Of a stretch of 64,000 nucleotides of DNA, positions 33,485 through 42,200 are shown in pieces (within the stretch, counting starts at the first letter, position 1; every line of letters begins with the position of its first letter). Source of the DNA: Histidinibacterium lentulum (lineage in GTDB: Bacteria; Pseudomonadota; Alphaproteobacteria; Rhodobacterales; Rhodobacteraceae); NCBI RefSeq assembly GCF_003789055.1, contig NZ_ML119090.1, positions 1 through 64,000 on the forward strand. The letters run 5' to 3'. The notes beneath the pieces are model-generated. The model ran no database searches. It saw only the letters and a list, made by a program, of their open reading frames with translations, and was not told the DNA's origin. A program made the translations under genes and the position numbers.

Positions 33485-33745
33485 TCAGACCCGGTTGTCG
33501 GTCTGCGCGCGCACCATGCGGCGGCCGAGGTCGGAGATGCGGTAGGGTGCCGACGCGCGCGACGCGATCAGCCGCTTGCGCCGCAGGCGCTTCACCACCT
33601 CCACGGTGCAATCGGCCAGCACCGCCCCGTCGTGGGTGGTGCACAGCACCTCCACGAGCTTGCCGCCGGCGTTGCGGGAATGGCGGATCATGCCGCCCTG
33701 GGCCAGCACGTGCAGCACGCGCTGTTCCTCTCTCGAGATGTTCAT
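33485..33745 (-). CDS. YjhX family protein (UPF0386)
   Basis: 86 aa from ATG 33745; an upstream ATG at 33784 is less likely because the family begins exactly with MNxSRxEQ. Whole-length agreement with E. coli YjhX is plain: MNISREEQRVLHVLAQGGMI, then ADCTVEVVKRLRRKRLIASR and a final PYRISDLGRRMVRAQTDNR. The protein looks like a small winged-helix domain. E. coli YjhX has been described as a toxin of the YjhX/YjhQ pair. No YjhQ-type acetyltransferase is adjacent here, so a free-standing regulatory role is as likely. Confidence 0.88.
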   Translation of the reverse strand: MNISREEQRVLHVLAQGGMIRHSRNAGGKLVEVLCTTHDGAVLADCTVEVVKRLRRKRLIASRASAPYRISDLGRRMVRAQTDNRV

Positions 33746-34170
33746 CGGATGAGCCTGTGATCGAAACGCAGAAAGCCGCGGCAAGACGGCCGGATCCGCC
33801 TCGCCCCGTATTGATCGCCCCGGGCTGCCGGCGGCGATCAGCCTCTGGTCACAGTCTCCGACATGAACACTCCGTTCAGCGTGACGGCATCCTGCCTCCG
33901 GGGCGGCCGCGCGGTCAAGACTTGACCGAGGTCAAGGACCGCGCCCGCGACCCGTGCGACGGGGCGGACACGACGCCCCCGTCCCCACCGCCGCCCGCCC
34001 GCGGAGGCGGATCCTGCCGCTCTGCCTGCGCCAAATTGCCCGACGCGCCGGGGCGCTGTCGTGTTGCCCCCCTCCGGCCGGACCTTTAGAACGACCGGCG
34101 ATGCCTCGCGGCCGCGCTCCGGATTCGGACCACGCCCGGCGAAGGACAAAGCACACTTGAGGAGAGCCAC
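33746..34170. other. Upstream region of ctaD, 425 bases
   Basis: No gene is convincing. It holds the FNR-like palindromic array at 33913-33936 and the ribosome binding site GAGGAGAG at 34158-34165 for ctaD. The length of the leader suggests regulated transcription. Confidence 0.5.
33913..33936. promoter_or_regulatory. Triple half-site FNR/FixK-like element
   Basis: GGTCAAG-a-CTTGACC-ga-GGTCAAG: three alternating copies of one 7-base half-site. The right pair contains TTGACCGAGGTCAA (33922-33935), which fits the TTGA-N6-TCAA binding site of FNR/FixK/NnrR-family regulators. It lies 235 bases before the ctaD start. Known family biology links such sites to oxygen or nitric-oxide control of respiratory genes. 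Confidence 0.55.
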
Positions 34171-35844
34171 ATGGCAGACGCAGCCATTCACGGCCACGAG
34201 CACGAGGACAAGCGCGGCTTCTTCGAGCGCTGGTTCATGTCGACGAACCACAAGGACATCGGGATCCTGTATCTCTTCGTCTCGGGTTTCGCCGGCTTCA
34301 TCGCGGTGGCCTTCACCGTCTACATGCGCATGGAACTCGCGGTTCCGGGCGTGCAGTACATGTGCCTCGAGGGCGCGCGGCTGCTGCCGGCGGACCCGCT
34401 CGAATGCACGCCCAACGGTCATCTGTGGAACGTCCTGATCACCTATCACGGCGTGCTGATGATGTTCTTCGTGGTGATCCCCGCGCTCTTCGGCGGCTTC
34501 GGCAACTACTTCATGCCGCTGCAGATCGGCGCGCCGGACATGGCCTTCCCGCGGCTGAACAACCTGTCGTTCTGGCTCTTCGTCATGGGCGTCAGCCTCG
34601 GCGTGGCCTCGATGCTGGCGCCGGGCGGCAACAACCAGCTCGGCTCCGGCGTGGGCTGGGTCATGTACCCGCCGCTCTCGACGACCGAGGCCGGCATGTC
34701 GATGGATCTCGCCATCTTCGCGGTGCACGTCTCGGGCGCCTCGTCGATCCTCGGCGCCATCAACATCATCACCACCTTCCTCAACATGCGCGCGCCCGGG
34801 ATGACGCTGCACAAGGTGCCGCTCTTCGCCTGGTCGATCTTCATCACCGCCTGGCTGATCCTTCTGGCGCTGCCCGTGCTTGCCGGTGCGATCACCATGC
34901 TGCTGACGGACCGCAACTTCGGCACCACCTTCTTCGATCCGGCGGGCGGCGGCGATCCGGTGCTCTACCAGCACATCCTGTGGTTCTTCGGCCATCCCGA
35001 GGTCTACATCATCATCCTGCCCGCCTTCGGCATCATCTCCCACGTCATCGCCACCTTCAGCCGCAAGCCGATCTTCGGCTACCTGCCGATGGTCTATGCG
35101 ATGGTCGCCATCGGCGTGCTGGGCTTCGTCGTCTGGGCGCACCACATGTACACGGTCGGCATGTCCCTGACCCAGCAGAGCTACTTCATGCTGGCCACCA
35201 TGGTGATCGCGGTGCCGACGGGGGTGAAGGTGTTCAGCTGGATCGCCACGATGTGGGGCGGCTCGGTCGAGTTCAAGACGCCGATGCTCTGGGCCTTCGG
35301 GTTCCTGTTCCTCTTCACCGTGGGCGGCGTGACCGGCATCGTGCTCAGCCAGGCCGGCGTCGACCGGGCCTATCATGACACCTACTATGTCGTCGCGCAT
35401 TTCCACTACGTGATGAGCCTCGGCGCGGTCTTCGGCATCTTCGCGGGCATCTATTTCTACCTGCCGAAGATGGCGGGGCGGATGATGCCCGAATGGGCCG
35501 GCAAGACCCATTTCTGGATGATGTTCATCGGCTCGAACCTGACGTTCTTCCCCCAGCACTTCCTGGGCCGTCAGGGGATGCCGCGCCGCTACATCGACTA
35601 TCCGGAGGCCTTCGCGACCTGGAACATGGTCTCCTCCATCGGCGCCTTCATCGCCTTCGCGTCCTTCGTGTTCTTCATCGTGATCCTGTTCCGGACGCTT
35701 CTGGCGCCGAAGAACGCGACCGAGCCGAACCCCTGGAACGAGTATGCCGATACGCTGGAGTGGACCCTGCCCTCCCCGCCGCCCGAGCATACGTTCGAGA
35801 CGCTGCCGAAGCAGAGCGACTGGGACCGCACGCCCGCGCATTAG
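34171..35844 (+). CDS. ctaD: Cytochrome c oxidase subunit I, aa3 type
   Basis: 557 aa, full length, with RBS GAGGAGAG. The heme-copper signature is complete: the heme-a histidine in [10 protein letters not shown], the D-channel entrance [35 protein letters not shown] with the Cu-B His, proton-gate Glu and cross-linked Tyr, [10 protein letters not shown] with the two other Cu-B His, and [17 protein letters not shown] with heme a3 and a ligands. Twelve helices. It is the catalytic subunit of the proton-pumping terminal oxidase in the inner membrane. The other subunits are not in this window, as in Paracoccus, where ctaD stands apart. Followed by a strong terminator. Confidence 0.97.
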   Translation: MADAAIHGHEHEDKRGFFERWFMSTNHKDIGILYLFVSGFAGFIAVAFTVYMRMELAVPGVQYMCLEGARLLPADPLECTPNGHLWNVLITYHGVLMMFFVVIPALFGGFGNYFMPLQIGAPDMAFPRLNNLSFWLFVMGVSLGVASMLAPGGNNQLGSGVGWVMYPPLSTTEAGMSMDLAIFAVHVSGASSILGAINIITTFLNMRAPGMTLHKVPLFAWSIFITAWLILLALPVLAGAITMLLTDRNFGTTFFDPAGGGDPVLYQHILWFFGHPEVYIIILPAFGIISHVIATFSRKPIFGYLPMVYAMVAIGVLGFVVWAHHMYTVGMSLTQQSYFMLATMVIAVPTGVKVFSWIATMWGGSVEFKTPMLWAFGFLFLFTVGGVTGIVLSQAGVDRAYHDTYYVVAHFHYVMSLGAVFGIFAGIYFYLPKMAGRMMPEWAGKTHFWMMFIGSNLTFFPQHFLGRQGMPRRYIDYPEAFATWNMVSSIGAFIAFASFVFFIVILFRTLLAPKNATEPNPWNEYADTLEWTLPSPPPEHTFETLPKQSDWDRTPAH

Positions 35845-35870
35845 CGAGGGCATCCCCCCGGGACAGAGGA

Positions 35871-35903
35871 AGCCCCGCCGCGAGATGTCGCGGCGGGGCT
35901 TTT
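35871..35903 (+). terminator. Intrinsic terminator of ctaD
   Basis: Perfect 13-bp stem AGCCCCGCCGCGA / TCGCGGCGGGGCT with loop gatg, followed by TTT, 26 bases after the ctaD stop. It is the clearest rho-independent terminator in the window. Confidence 0.9.
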
Positions 35904-35935
35904 CGTTGCGGCGAAGGCGGGGTCGGCGGAGGCGC

Positions 35936-36412
35936 TCAGGCCGCCTGGCGGCGGGGCGGGCGCGGTTCGATCTCCTGGGCGAGGGCCTCGAGATCGGCCG
36001 CCAGCGCGACCGCGAGCCTCCGCCGCATCCCGGTGCGGAACAGCAGCGGCATCATGCCGCCAAGGCTCGCGCGGCTCGTGACCCGCGTGCCGTGTTCCGG
36101 GCCGGACCCCGCCGGTTCGATGTCGAGGACATGCGCCGAGCGGGTGCCCGGCGAGCGCCCGGTCCAGCCGAGCCTCCGGGGCGGGTCCACCAGCCTCAGG
36201 GTGGAGCGGATGAACCATCCCTCCGTGCGCCATTCGAAGTACTGTCCATGCGCGAGGGGTCCCGCCATCCACAGCCCCTCGATGGCCCGGTTCCACCGCG
36301 GCCAGTCGGTCAGGTCGGAGAGCGTGCGCCAGACCTGTTCGGGCGGCGCGAGAAGCACGCGCGTCGCGGTCGCCGTGACCGGGGCGCGCAGATCGATGTC
36401 GAAATCGTCCAT
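35936..36412 (-). CDS. SRPBCC (START-like) family protein
   Basis: 158 aa from ATG 36412 (36475 is an alternative). VTATATRVLLAPPEQVWRTLSDLTDWPRWNRAIEGLW is the standard opening of polyketide-cyclase/SRPBCC proteins. Beta strands GQYFEWRTEGWFIRSTLRLVDPPRRLGWTG and THVTS-like segments follow, ending in the long C-terminal helix MRRRLAVALAADLEALAQEIE. The fold forms a cavity for hydrophobic ligands. No catalytic residue can be assigned, so the role is unknown. Convergent with ctaD. Confidence 0.82.
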   Translation of the reverse strand: MDDFDIDLRAPVTATATRVLLAPPEQVWRTLSDLTDWPRWNRAIEGLWMAGPLAHGQYFEWRTEGWFIRSTLRLVDPPRRLGWTGRSPGTRSAHVLDIEPAGSGPEHGTRVTSRASLGGMMPLLFRTGMRRRLAVALAADLEALAQEIEPRPPRRQAA

Positions 36413-36617
36413 TGTGGTGAATCCGTGGTCCGGCCGCGGCCGCCAGACAGTCCGGAGCCGCCGGACCGCGCTCATCTGGAGCGGCGCGGGCGCCGCGGCA
36501 AGGGGGTGCCCGGCGCCTCGGCCAAAGCGCGCCGATCGGGGTGCAGCACCTTGTCCCTTGCCCCTCCCCGGCGGGCGATTACCCTTGCAGCCCGAGCCGT
36601 GGAGACATGCCGCGCCG

Positions 36618-37121
36618 ATGCCCTACGAATGGACCTCCGCCCGCGGAGCCGACCCCGAGGCCCCCCTCGAGGAGCTGCACCTCTGGCCGTTCCGGTCTCT
36701 GCCGCGCCGGGGGATGGCGCTGTTTCTCGGGGCCACCTGCGCGCTGATCTCCCTGCCGCTGCTGGCTGTCGTCGGCTCCGCCGTGCTCTGGGGCCTCCTG
36801 CCGTTTCTCGCGCTGGCGGTGGGCGGGATGTGGCTCGCCATCGAGCGCAGCTACCGGGACGGACGGGTGCTCGAGCAGCTCTGCCTCTGGCCCGACCGCG
36901 TCGCCCTGACCCGCCACAACCCCCGCGGACCGGTGCAGGACTGGGAGGCCAATCCGCACTGGGTGACCGTGCGGCTCCATGCCGATGCGGGGCCGGTGGA
37001 GGATTACCTGACTCTTCGCGGCGGCGGACGCGAGGTGGAGTTGGGCGCCTTCCTCGCCCCCGAGGAACGCCGCGCGCTCTATGCCGAGCTGCAGGACAGG
37101 ATGGCGCGCCTGCCGCGCTAG
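36618..37121 (+). CDS. DUF2244 membrane protein
   Basis: 167 aa from ATG 36618; the nearest GGAG (36600-36603) is rather far upstream, so the start is not certain. Two close membrane helices are at about residues 33-75 (MALFLGATCALISLPLLAV and LWGLLPFLALAVGGMWLAI), flanked by LHLWPFRSLPRRG and SYRDGRVLEQLCLWPDRVALTRHNPRG. This is the layout of DUF2244 proteins found near cytochrome oxidase genes in rhodobacteria. A C-terminal soluble part ends LGAFLAPEERRALYAELQDRM. Possible oxidase-related role, by context only. Confidence 0.8.
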   Translation: MPYEWTSARGADPEAPLEELHLWPFRSLPRRGMALFLGATCALISLPLLAVVGSAVLWGLLPFLALAVGGMWLAIERSYRDGRVLEQLCLWPDRVALTRHNPRGPVQDWEANPHWVTVRLHADAGPVEDYLTLRGGGREVELGAFLAPEERRALYAELQDRMARLPR

Positions 37122-37175
37122 GGTCGGTCCCGGTCCTGCGCCTGGGCGCCATCGTCCCCTCCGCGCCCTCCGTAG

Positions 37176-37193
37176 GCCGGGCTTCAGCCCGGC
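37176..37193. terminator. Hairpin between convergent genes (REP-like)
   Basis: GCCGGGCT-tc-AGCCCGGC within GTAGGCCGGGCTTCAGCCCG, between the convergent DUF2244 and capsule-type genes. This wording recurs, from memory, as a dispersed intergenic repeat in several bacterial genomes. It could terminate both transcripts. Confidence 0.5.
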
Positions 37194-37263
37194 ATGCCCC
37201 ATCGCGCCCCTGCCGGGCTCCCGCTTGGTCTCCGGAAACCGTGGCAGCCCACCCGGCTCGGGC

Positions 37264-38388
37264 TCACGCGCGCGCAAGCACCTCGAGCAGAACCTCCCCC
37301 GCGTCGCGGTCGTCCGGCAAGCCCTCGCCGCGCAACAGGAAGCGGTAGTAGAGAAAGTGCAGGAAATGCCGCCGCAATCGCTCGTCGGGGCGCCAGTCCG
37401 GCAGGTCCGCCAGTGCCGCCCGCAAGGCCGCGCGGTCCTCGGCCGCGCGCACCAGCCCCTCGATCCGGTAGCAGGCGCGGCCGACCATCGCCACGGGCTT
37501 GCCGCGCGCCAGCGCCTCCACGCCCACGGTGGAGTTGATCGTCAGAACGCCCCCCGCCCCGTCGATCAGCTCCTGCGTGTTGCGCCCGTTCTGGAAGATC
37601 ACCCGCGGATGCGGCGCGACCCGCCCGGCGAGCGTGCGGCGCGAATAGGGATGCTCCTTGATGACGAAGACCCGGTCCGGCAGCGCCTCGGCCATCTCCA
37701 CGACCAGCGCGTGAAACGCCGCCATGGACCCGACCCAGGGCGAATGCAGGGTGATCTGGCTGTCGCTGTCCACCTGAAAGGGCACGAAGACATAGCCCTC
37801 GGGCAGGCCCACGGGCGGCTCCACCCGATGCTTCGGGTCGCGCGTGTCGAGCACCATGTCGAGGGGCCGGTCGTCGGGCTGGTAGCCAAGATAGAAGGCC
37901 GGATCGCGCGGCAGCGAATTGTCGTCGTTGATCCCCAGCGCATCGGCCTGAATCGTGCCCCGGAAATAGCCGTTCTCGATGAAGACGCGGCGCCCCGCCC
38001 CCGCCACCGCGGCGAGCGTCGCGTCGGGCACGTAGCTGCCGTTGTAGACGACGGCCACGGGCTCCGGCAGATCGGCCATCAGGCGCTCCAGCATGTCGGT
38101 CAGGAACTCCGCATGCTTGGCCTTGCGCCGCGCATAGGCGGCCACGAAACCCGGCACCCGAGCCAGCTCCGGCAGGCGGCGCACCTTGCGGGCCACGTTG
38201 CCTCGCGCCTGCGCGACGAAGGCGGGCGCGGGCGGCGCGAGCCGGCGGCGCCAGGCCTCGCGCAGACCATGGGTGCGCACCATGTGCCGCCACACCGCGC
38301 CCCAGCGCCCGTCGAAGGTCACCAGCCGGTCGCCCAGCCCCTCCCGCAGCGGGGCGAACCGCCCGGTCCGCTGCATCACGAACCGCAC
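37264..38388 (-). CDS. Capsule polysaccharide biosynthesis protein (KpsC/KpsS-like glycosyltransferase)
   Basis: 374 aa from GTG 38388; GTG 38379 and ATG 38376 are alternatives with no clear RBS for any. The core blocks are YVFVPFQVDSDSQITLHSPWVGSMAAFHALVVEMAEALP, FVIKEHPYSRRTL and GGVLTINSTVGVEALARGKPVAMVGRACYRIEGL. These are the landmarks of the capsule synthesis family that contains the KDO transferases KpsC and KpsS, with KEHP and NSTVGVEAL forming the nucleotide-sugar site. It may add KDO or a related sugar to a lipid anchor. Its 5' end lies next to the yqeY stop without a gap, suggesting coupling. Confidence 0.82.
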   Translation of the reverse strand: MRFVMQRTGRFAPLREGLGDRLVTFDGRWGAVWRHMVRTHGLREAWRRRLAPPAPAFVAQARGNVARKVRRLPELARVPGFVAAYARRKAKHAEFLTDMLERLMADLPEPVAVVYNGSYVPDATLAAVAGAGRRVFIENGYFRGTIQADALGINDDNSLPRDPAFYLGYQPDDRPLDMVLDTRDPKHRVEPPVGLPEGYVFVPFQVDSDSQITLHSPWVGSMAAFHALVVEMAEALPDRVFVIKEHPYSRRTLAGRVAPHPRVIFQNGRNTQELIDGAGGVLTINSTVGVEALARGKPVAMVGRACYRIEGLVRAAEDRAALRAALADLPDWRPDERLRRHFLHFLYYRFLLRGEGLPDDRDAGEVLLEVLARA

Positions 38389-38399
38389 GGCCGCGGGAT

Positions 38400-38867
38400 C
38401 TAGCCGCAAAGACGGTCCTTCACCATCGGCCCCACCTTGCCGAAGTCCATCCGCCCGGCGTAGCGCGACTTCAGCGCGGCCATCACCCGGCCCATGTCGC
38501 GGATGGTGGCGGCCTCGGTCTCGGTGATCGCCGCGTCCACCGCCGCCTCGGTCTCCTCCGCGTCGAGCTGACGGGGCAGGAACTCCTCGATCACCGCGAT
38601 CTCCGCCTGCTCGCGCTCGGCGAGGTCGAGCCGGCCGCCCTCCTCGTAGGCACGCGCGCTCTCCTGGCGCTGCTTGACCATGCGGGCGAGGATCGCCAGC
38701 ACCTCGTCGTCGCTCACCCCCTCGGGAGAGCCCTCCTCCGTGCCGCGCACGGCGATGTCGCGGTCCTTGATCGCGGCGTTGATGAGCCTCAGCGTCGAGA
38801 GACGATCCGCCTCCTTCGACTTCATGGCGTCCTTCAGGGCCGTGTTGACCCGGTTGCGCAATCCCAT
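38400..38867 (-). CDS. GatB/YqeY domain protein
   Basis: 155 aa from ATG 38867. It matches the YqeY family from end to end: MGLRNRVNTALKDAMKSKEADRLSTLRLINAAIKDRDI, DDEVLAILARMVKQRQESARAYEEGGRLDLAEREQAEIAVIEEFLP and the tail MGRVMAALKSRYAGRMDFGKVGPMVKDRL. This is the helical tRNA-binding domain shared with the C-terminus of GatB, found as a free protein with an ill-defined translation-related role. Divergent from carA, as often in rhodobacteria. Confidence 0.93.
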   Translation of the reverse strand: MGLRNRVNTALKDAMKSKEADRLSTLRLINAAIKDRDIAVRGTEEGSPEGVSDDEVLAILARMVKQRQESARAYEEGGRLDLAEREQAEIAVIEEFLPRQLDAEETEAAVDAAITETEAATIRDMGRVMAALKSRYAGRMDFGKVGPMVKDRLCG

Positions 38868-39017
38868 CTGACGAGCATCTCCCAGAAGCGTCCCGAAGGC
38901 GGAGTGTAGGCCGCCCCGCACGCGGCGACAACCGCGGCCCCGCCTTGACCCCGCGCCGTCGAAACCCTATCGCGCAGGCGCCGCCCTGCCCGCCCCCAGC
39001 CCATGCCCGGAGGCCCC

Positions 39018-40175
39018 ATGCCCCAAGACAGCACCCGCCCGACCGCCTGCCTCGCCCTCGCGGACGGAACGCTCTTCTTCGGCCGCGGCTTCGGCGCCGC
39101 CGGTCAGACCACGGCGGAGCTCTGCTTCAACACCGCGATGACCGGCTACCAGGAGATCATGACCGATCCGTCCTATGCCGGGCAGATCGTGACCTTCACC
39201 TTTCCCCATGTGGGCAATGTCGGCGTGAATGCCGAGGACGACGAGGCGCAGGACCCGCTCGCCGAGGGAATGATCGTGAAGTGGGACCCGACCGAGCCCT
39301 CGAACTGGCGCGCGGCCGAGCCGCTGTCGGACTGGCTGGCGCGGCGCGGCCGGATCGGAATGGGTGGTGTGGACACGCGGCGCCTGACGCGCGCGATCCG
39401 CCAGCAGGGTGCGCCCCACGTGGCGCTGGCCCACGATCCCGAGGGAAAGTTCGACATCGACGCGCTGGTGCGCGCCGCGCGCAGCTTTCGCGGCATGGTC
39501 GGGCTCGATCTGGCGGGCCGGGTCACATGCGCGCAGAGCTATCGCTGGTCGGAAACCCGCTGGGCCTGGCCCGACGGCTTCGGGACCCAGACGGCCCCGA
39601 CCCACAGGGTCGTGGCGCTGGACTACGGCGCCAAGCGCAACATCCTGCGCTGCCTCGCCTCCACCGGGGCCGACGTCACCGTGATGCCCGCGAGCGCCAC
39701 CGCCGACGACGTACTGGCCCAGTCGCCGGACGGCATCTTCCTGTCGAACGGCCCCGGCGATCCGGCGGCCACGGGCGACTATGCCGTGCCGATGATCCGC
39801 GAGATCCTCGAGCGCACGGACCTGCCGGTCTTCGGCATCTGCCTCGGCCACCAGATGCTGGCCCGGGCGCTCGGGGCCACCACCATCAAGATGAACCACG
39901 GCCATCACGGCGCGAACCATCCGGTGAAGGACCTCGAGACCGGCAAGGTGGAGATCACCTCGATGAACCACGGCTTTACCGTGGACAGCCAGACCCTGCC
40001 CCAGGGCGTGATCGAGACCCATGTGAGCCTCTTCGACGGGTCGAACTGCGGCATCCGCATGTCCGACAGGCCCGTCTTCTCGGTGCAGTATCACCCCGAA
40101 GCGAGCCCCGGCCCCCAGGACAGCGCCTATCTCTTCGACCGGTTCGCCGCCGCGATGGCGGCCCGCGCCCGCTGA
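39018..40175 (+). CDS. carA: Carbamoyl-phosphate synthase small subunit
   Basis: 385 aa. The second of two nearby ATGs (39018, not 39003) is chosen because GGAGG at 39008-39012 serves it, while the first has no RBS. The N-terminal domain (GYQEIMTDPSYAGQIVTFTFPHVGNVGVN) and the class I glutamine amidotransferase domain are intact, with the catalytic triad C275 (FGICLGHQ), H359 and E361 (YHPEAS). It hydrolyses glutamine and passes ammonia to CarB for arginine and pyrimidine synthesis. carB is not in the window. Confidence 0.96.
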   Translation: MPQDSTRPTACLALADGTLFFGRGFGAAGQTTAELCFNTAMTGYQEIMTDPSYAGQIVTFTFPHVGNVGVNAEDDEAQDPLAEGMIVKWDPTEPSNWRAAEPLSDWLARRGRIGMGGVDTRRLTRAIRQQGAPHVALAHDPEGKFDIDALVRAARSFRGMVGLDLAGRVTCAQSYRWSETRWAWPDGFGTQTAPTHRVVALDYGAKRNILRCLASTGADVTVMPASATADDVLAQSPDGIFLSNGPGDPAATGDYAVPMIREILERTDLPVFGICLGHQMLARALGATTIKMNHGHHGANHPVKDLETGKVEITSMNHGFTVDSQTLPQGVIETHVSLFDGSNCGIRMSDRPVFSVQYHPEASPGPQDSAYLFDRFAAAMAARAR

Positions 40176-40206
40176 GGGACCGCCATCCGCTACCGGTCGG
40201 CAGTCC

Positions 40207-40235
40207 GGCGGGCTTAACGCGACGTTAAGCCCGCC
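40207..40235. promoter_or_regulatory. CtrA-like box inside a 13-bp inverted repeat
   Basis: Perfect inverted repeat GGCGGGCTTAACG-cga-CGTTAAGCCCGCC. Its centre contains TTAA-CGCGACG-TTAA (40214-40228), the full CtrA spacing. It lies 47 bases before the glycosyltransferase at 40275 and 32 bases after carA. It may be a CtrA site, the carA terminator hairpin, or both. Confidence 0.55.
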
Positions 40236-40274
40236 CGCGCCAGCCTCGCCGCCAGAGGCAGCAGAGGGCGCGTC

Positions 40275-42200
40275 ATGAGCATCCGATTCGCAGCACAACG
40301 GCCAAGGACGGCGCTCGAGCCGCTTCCGGGGTCCGGCGATCTCGGCGATACTCTGGTGGCCATGGGGGCGCTCTCGCCCGGGGATCTCGCGCGGACCCGG
40401 ACGCAGATCCAGCGTCACCGCGTTCGGCTCGCCGATGCGCTCCACCTCCTCAACGGTCTCTCGCGCGACCTGATCGCCGAGGCGGAGGCCGCGCGGCTCG
40501 GGACGACGGCGGTCGATCCCGTGACCGAACGGCCCGATCCGCGCCTCATGCTCTCCTGGGGACCGGAAAGGTGCCTCGCCGACGGCCTCCTGCCCCTGCG
40601 CCGCCTCGGCGACGTGACCCTCGTCGCCACCGCCCGGCCCGAGGAGATCGACCGCCACCTGCCCGCGCTCGAACGCAGCTTCGGCCCGGTGCGCCTCGTC
40701 ACGGCGGCCGAGGACCGGCTGCAGGCCGCGGTAGACCGCGGCGCGCGCCGCACCCTGTCCCATCGCGCCGAAACCCGGGTCCTTGCGGAGGACAGCAGCC
40801 GCGGCTGGCGGGCCCGCCGGAACGGCACCCTGGCGCTGTCCGCTCTCGCCCTGGGCGGCGCGGCGGCGCTCGTGGCCCCCGGCGCCCTGTTCCTCTCGCT
40901 CCTGCTCGCAGCCTCCGCCGCCATGGCGCTCGGCACCGGGCTCAAGCTCGCCGCGGCGCTGGCGACGCTGCGCCCGCCGCCAGCCGATCCCGCCCGGGTC
41001 GTCGCGGCCAGCCGCCCCGTGGTGACGCTCCTCGTGGCGCTCTACCGCGAACGGGAGATCGCCCGGCATCTGCTGGTCCGTCTCGCCCGCCTCGACTATC
41101 CGCGCGACCTCCTCGACATCTGCCTCGTGGTGGAGGCCGATGACGCCCTCACCCGGGAGACCCTGTCGACGATCGCCCTGCCGCCCTGGGTCCGCACCAT
41201 CGTGGTGCCCGTGGGCACGCTGCGCACCAAGCCGCGCGCCCTCAACTACGCGCTCGACTTCGCGCGGGGCGAGATCGTCGGCGTCTACGATGCCGAGGAC
41301 GCCCCCGCCCCCGACCAGATCGCCCGCGTCGCCGCGCGCTTCGCCGAACGGGGGCCCGAGGTCGCCTGCCTGCAGGGCGTGCTCGACTATTACAACAGCC
41401 ACGCCAACTGGATGACGCGCTGTTTCACCCTCGAATACGCCGCGTGGTTCCGCGTGGTCCTGCCGGGGCTGGCGCGGCTGGGCCTCGTGGTGCCACTGGG
41501 GGGCACCACGCTCTTCTTCCGCCGCGACGCGCTCGAGAGGCTGGGAGGCTGGGACGCCCATAACGTCACCGAGGACGCCGATCTCGGCCTCCGCCTCGCG
41601 CGTTACGGCTACCGGACGGAACTGATCGACACCGTCACCGGGGAAGAGGCGAACGGGCGGCTCCTGCCCTGGGTGCGCCAGAGGTCGCGCTGGCTCAAGG
41701 GCTACGCGATGACCGGGTCGGTCCACATGCGGGACCCGCGCCGGCTCTGGCGGGACCTCGGTGCGCGGCGCTGGATCGGGGTGCAGATCCTCTTTCTCGG
41801 CACGGTGCTGCAATTCACCCTGGCACCGGTGCTCTGGGTCTGCTGGCTGCTCTTCGCCCAGCCCCTGCCGCAGCCCGGCCTGCCCGCGCTGACCGCCGCT
41901 CTCGGCCTCGGCCTCACCGGGCTGTTCCTGACCTCCGAGGCGGTCAACCTCGGCATCGCCGTCCTCGGCGCGCGCCGCGCCGGGAAAGCCCGCCTGGGGT
42001 GGTGGGCGCCGACGCTGCTGTTCTACTTCCCGCTGGCCACGGCGGGGATGTTCAAGGGCCTGTGGGAGCTGTTCGTCCGGCCCTTCTACTGGGACAAGAC
42101 CGCGCACGGCCTCCTGCCCGAGACCGCCGCCGGGACAGGAACCGCCCCCGTCCTCACTCCGCCGCCTCGACGGCCTCCGCATCCAGTCGCAGCCGAATGA
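40275..42200 (+). CDS. Membrane glycosyltransferase family 2 with N-terminal MshEN-like domain
   Basis: 641 aa, RBS GAGGG. Residues about 22-155 (LGDTLVAMGALSPGDLARTRTQIQRHRVRLADALHLLNGLSRDLIAEAEA, then LLPLRRLGDVTLVATARPEEID) match the MshEN/GspE-N fold, which in other proteins binds cyclic di-GMP. Two helices follow (about 185-230). The GT2 domain has LLVALYREREIARHLL, the DxD motif DAED (339-342), TED (432-434) and QRSRW (469-473), the processive cellulose-synthase-like set, and then several helices. It could polymerise or export a glycan under c-di-GMP control. Its 3' end overlaps the convergent GntR gene by 47 bases. Confidence 0.88.
   Translation: MSIRFAAQRPRTALEPLPGSGDLGDTLVAMGALSPGDLARTRTQIQRHRVRLADALHLLNGLSRDLIAEAEAARLGTTAVDPVTERPDPRLMLSWGPERCLADGLLPLRRLGDVTLVATARPEEIDRHLPALERSFGPVRLVTAAEDRLQAAVDRGARRTLSHRAETRVLAEDSSRGWRARRNGTLALSALALGGAAALVAPGALFLSLLLAASAAMALGTGLKLAAALATLRPPPADPARVVAASRPVVTLLVALYREREIARHLLVRLARLDYPRDLLDICLVVEADDALTRETLSTIALPPWVRTIVVPVGTLRTKPRALNYALDFARGEIVGVYDAEDAPAPDQIARVAARFAERGPEVACLQGVLDYYNSHANWMTRCFTLEYAAWFRVVLPGLARLGLVVPLGGTTLFFRRDALERLGGWDAHNVTEDADLGLRLARYGYRTELIDTVTGEEANGRLLPWVRQRSRWLKGYAMTGSVHMRDPRRLWRDLGARRWIGVQILFLGTVLQFTLAPVLWVCWLLFAQPLPQPGLPALTAALGLGLTGLFLTSEAVNLGIAVLGARRAGKARLGWWAPTLLFYFPLATAGMFKGLWELFVRPFYWDKTAHGLLPETAAGTGTAPVLTPPPRRPPHPVAAE

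Noticed and set aside
38967-42182. A 1071-codon open frame on the minus strand opposite carA and the MshEN glycosyltransferase
   Set aside because: It is antisense to two well-supported genes, has a low-complexity Arg/Gly/Pro/His-rich product and no domain. Long antisense frames are normal at this GC content.
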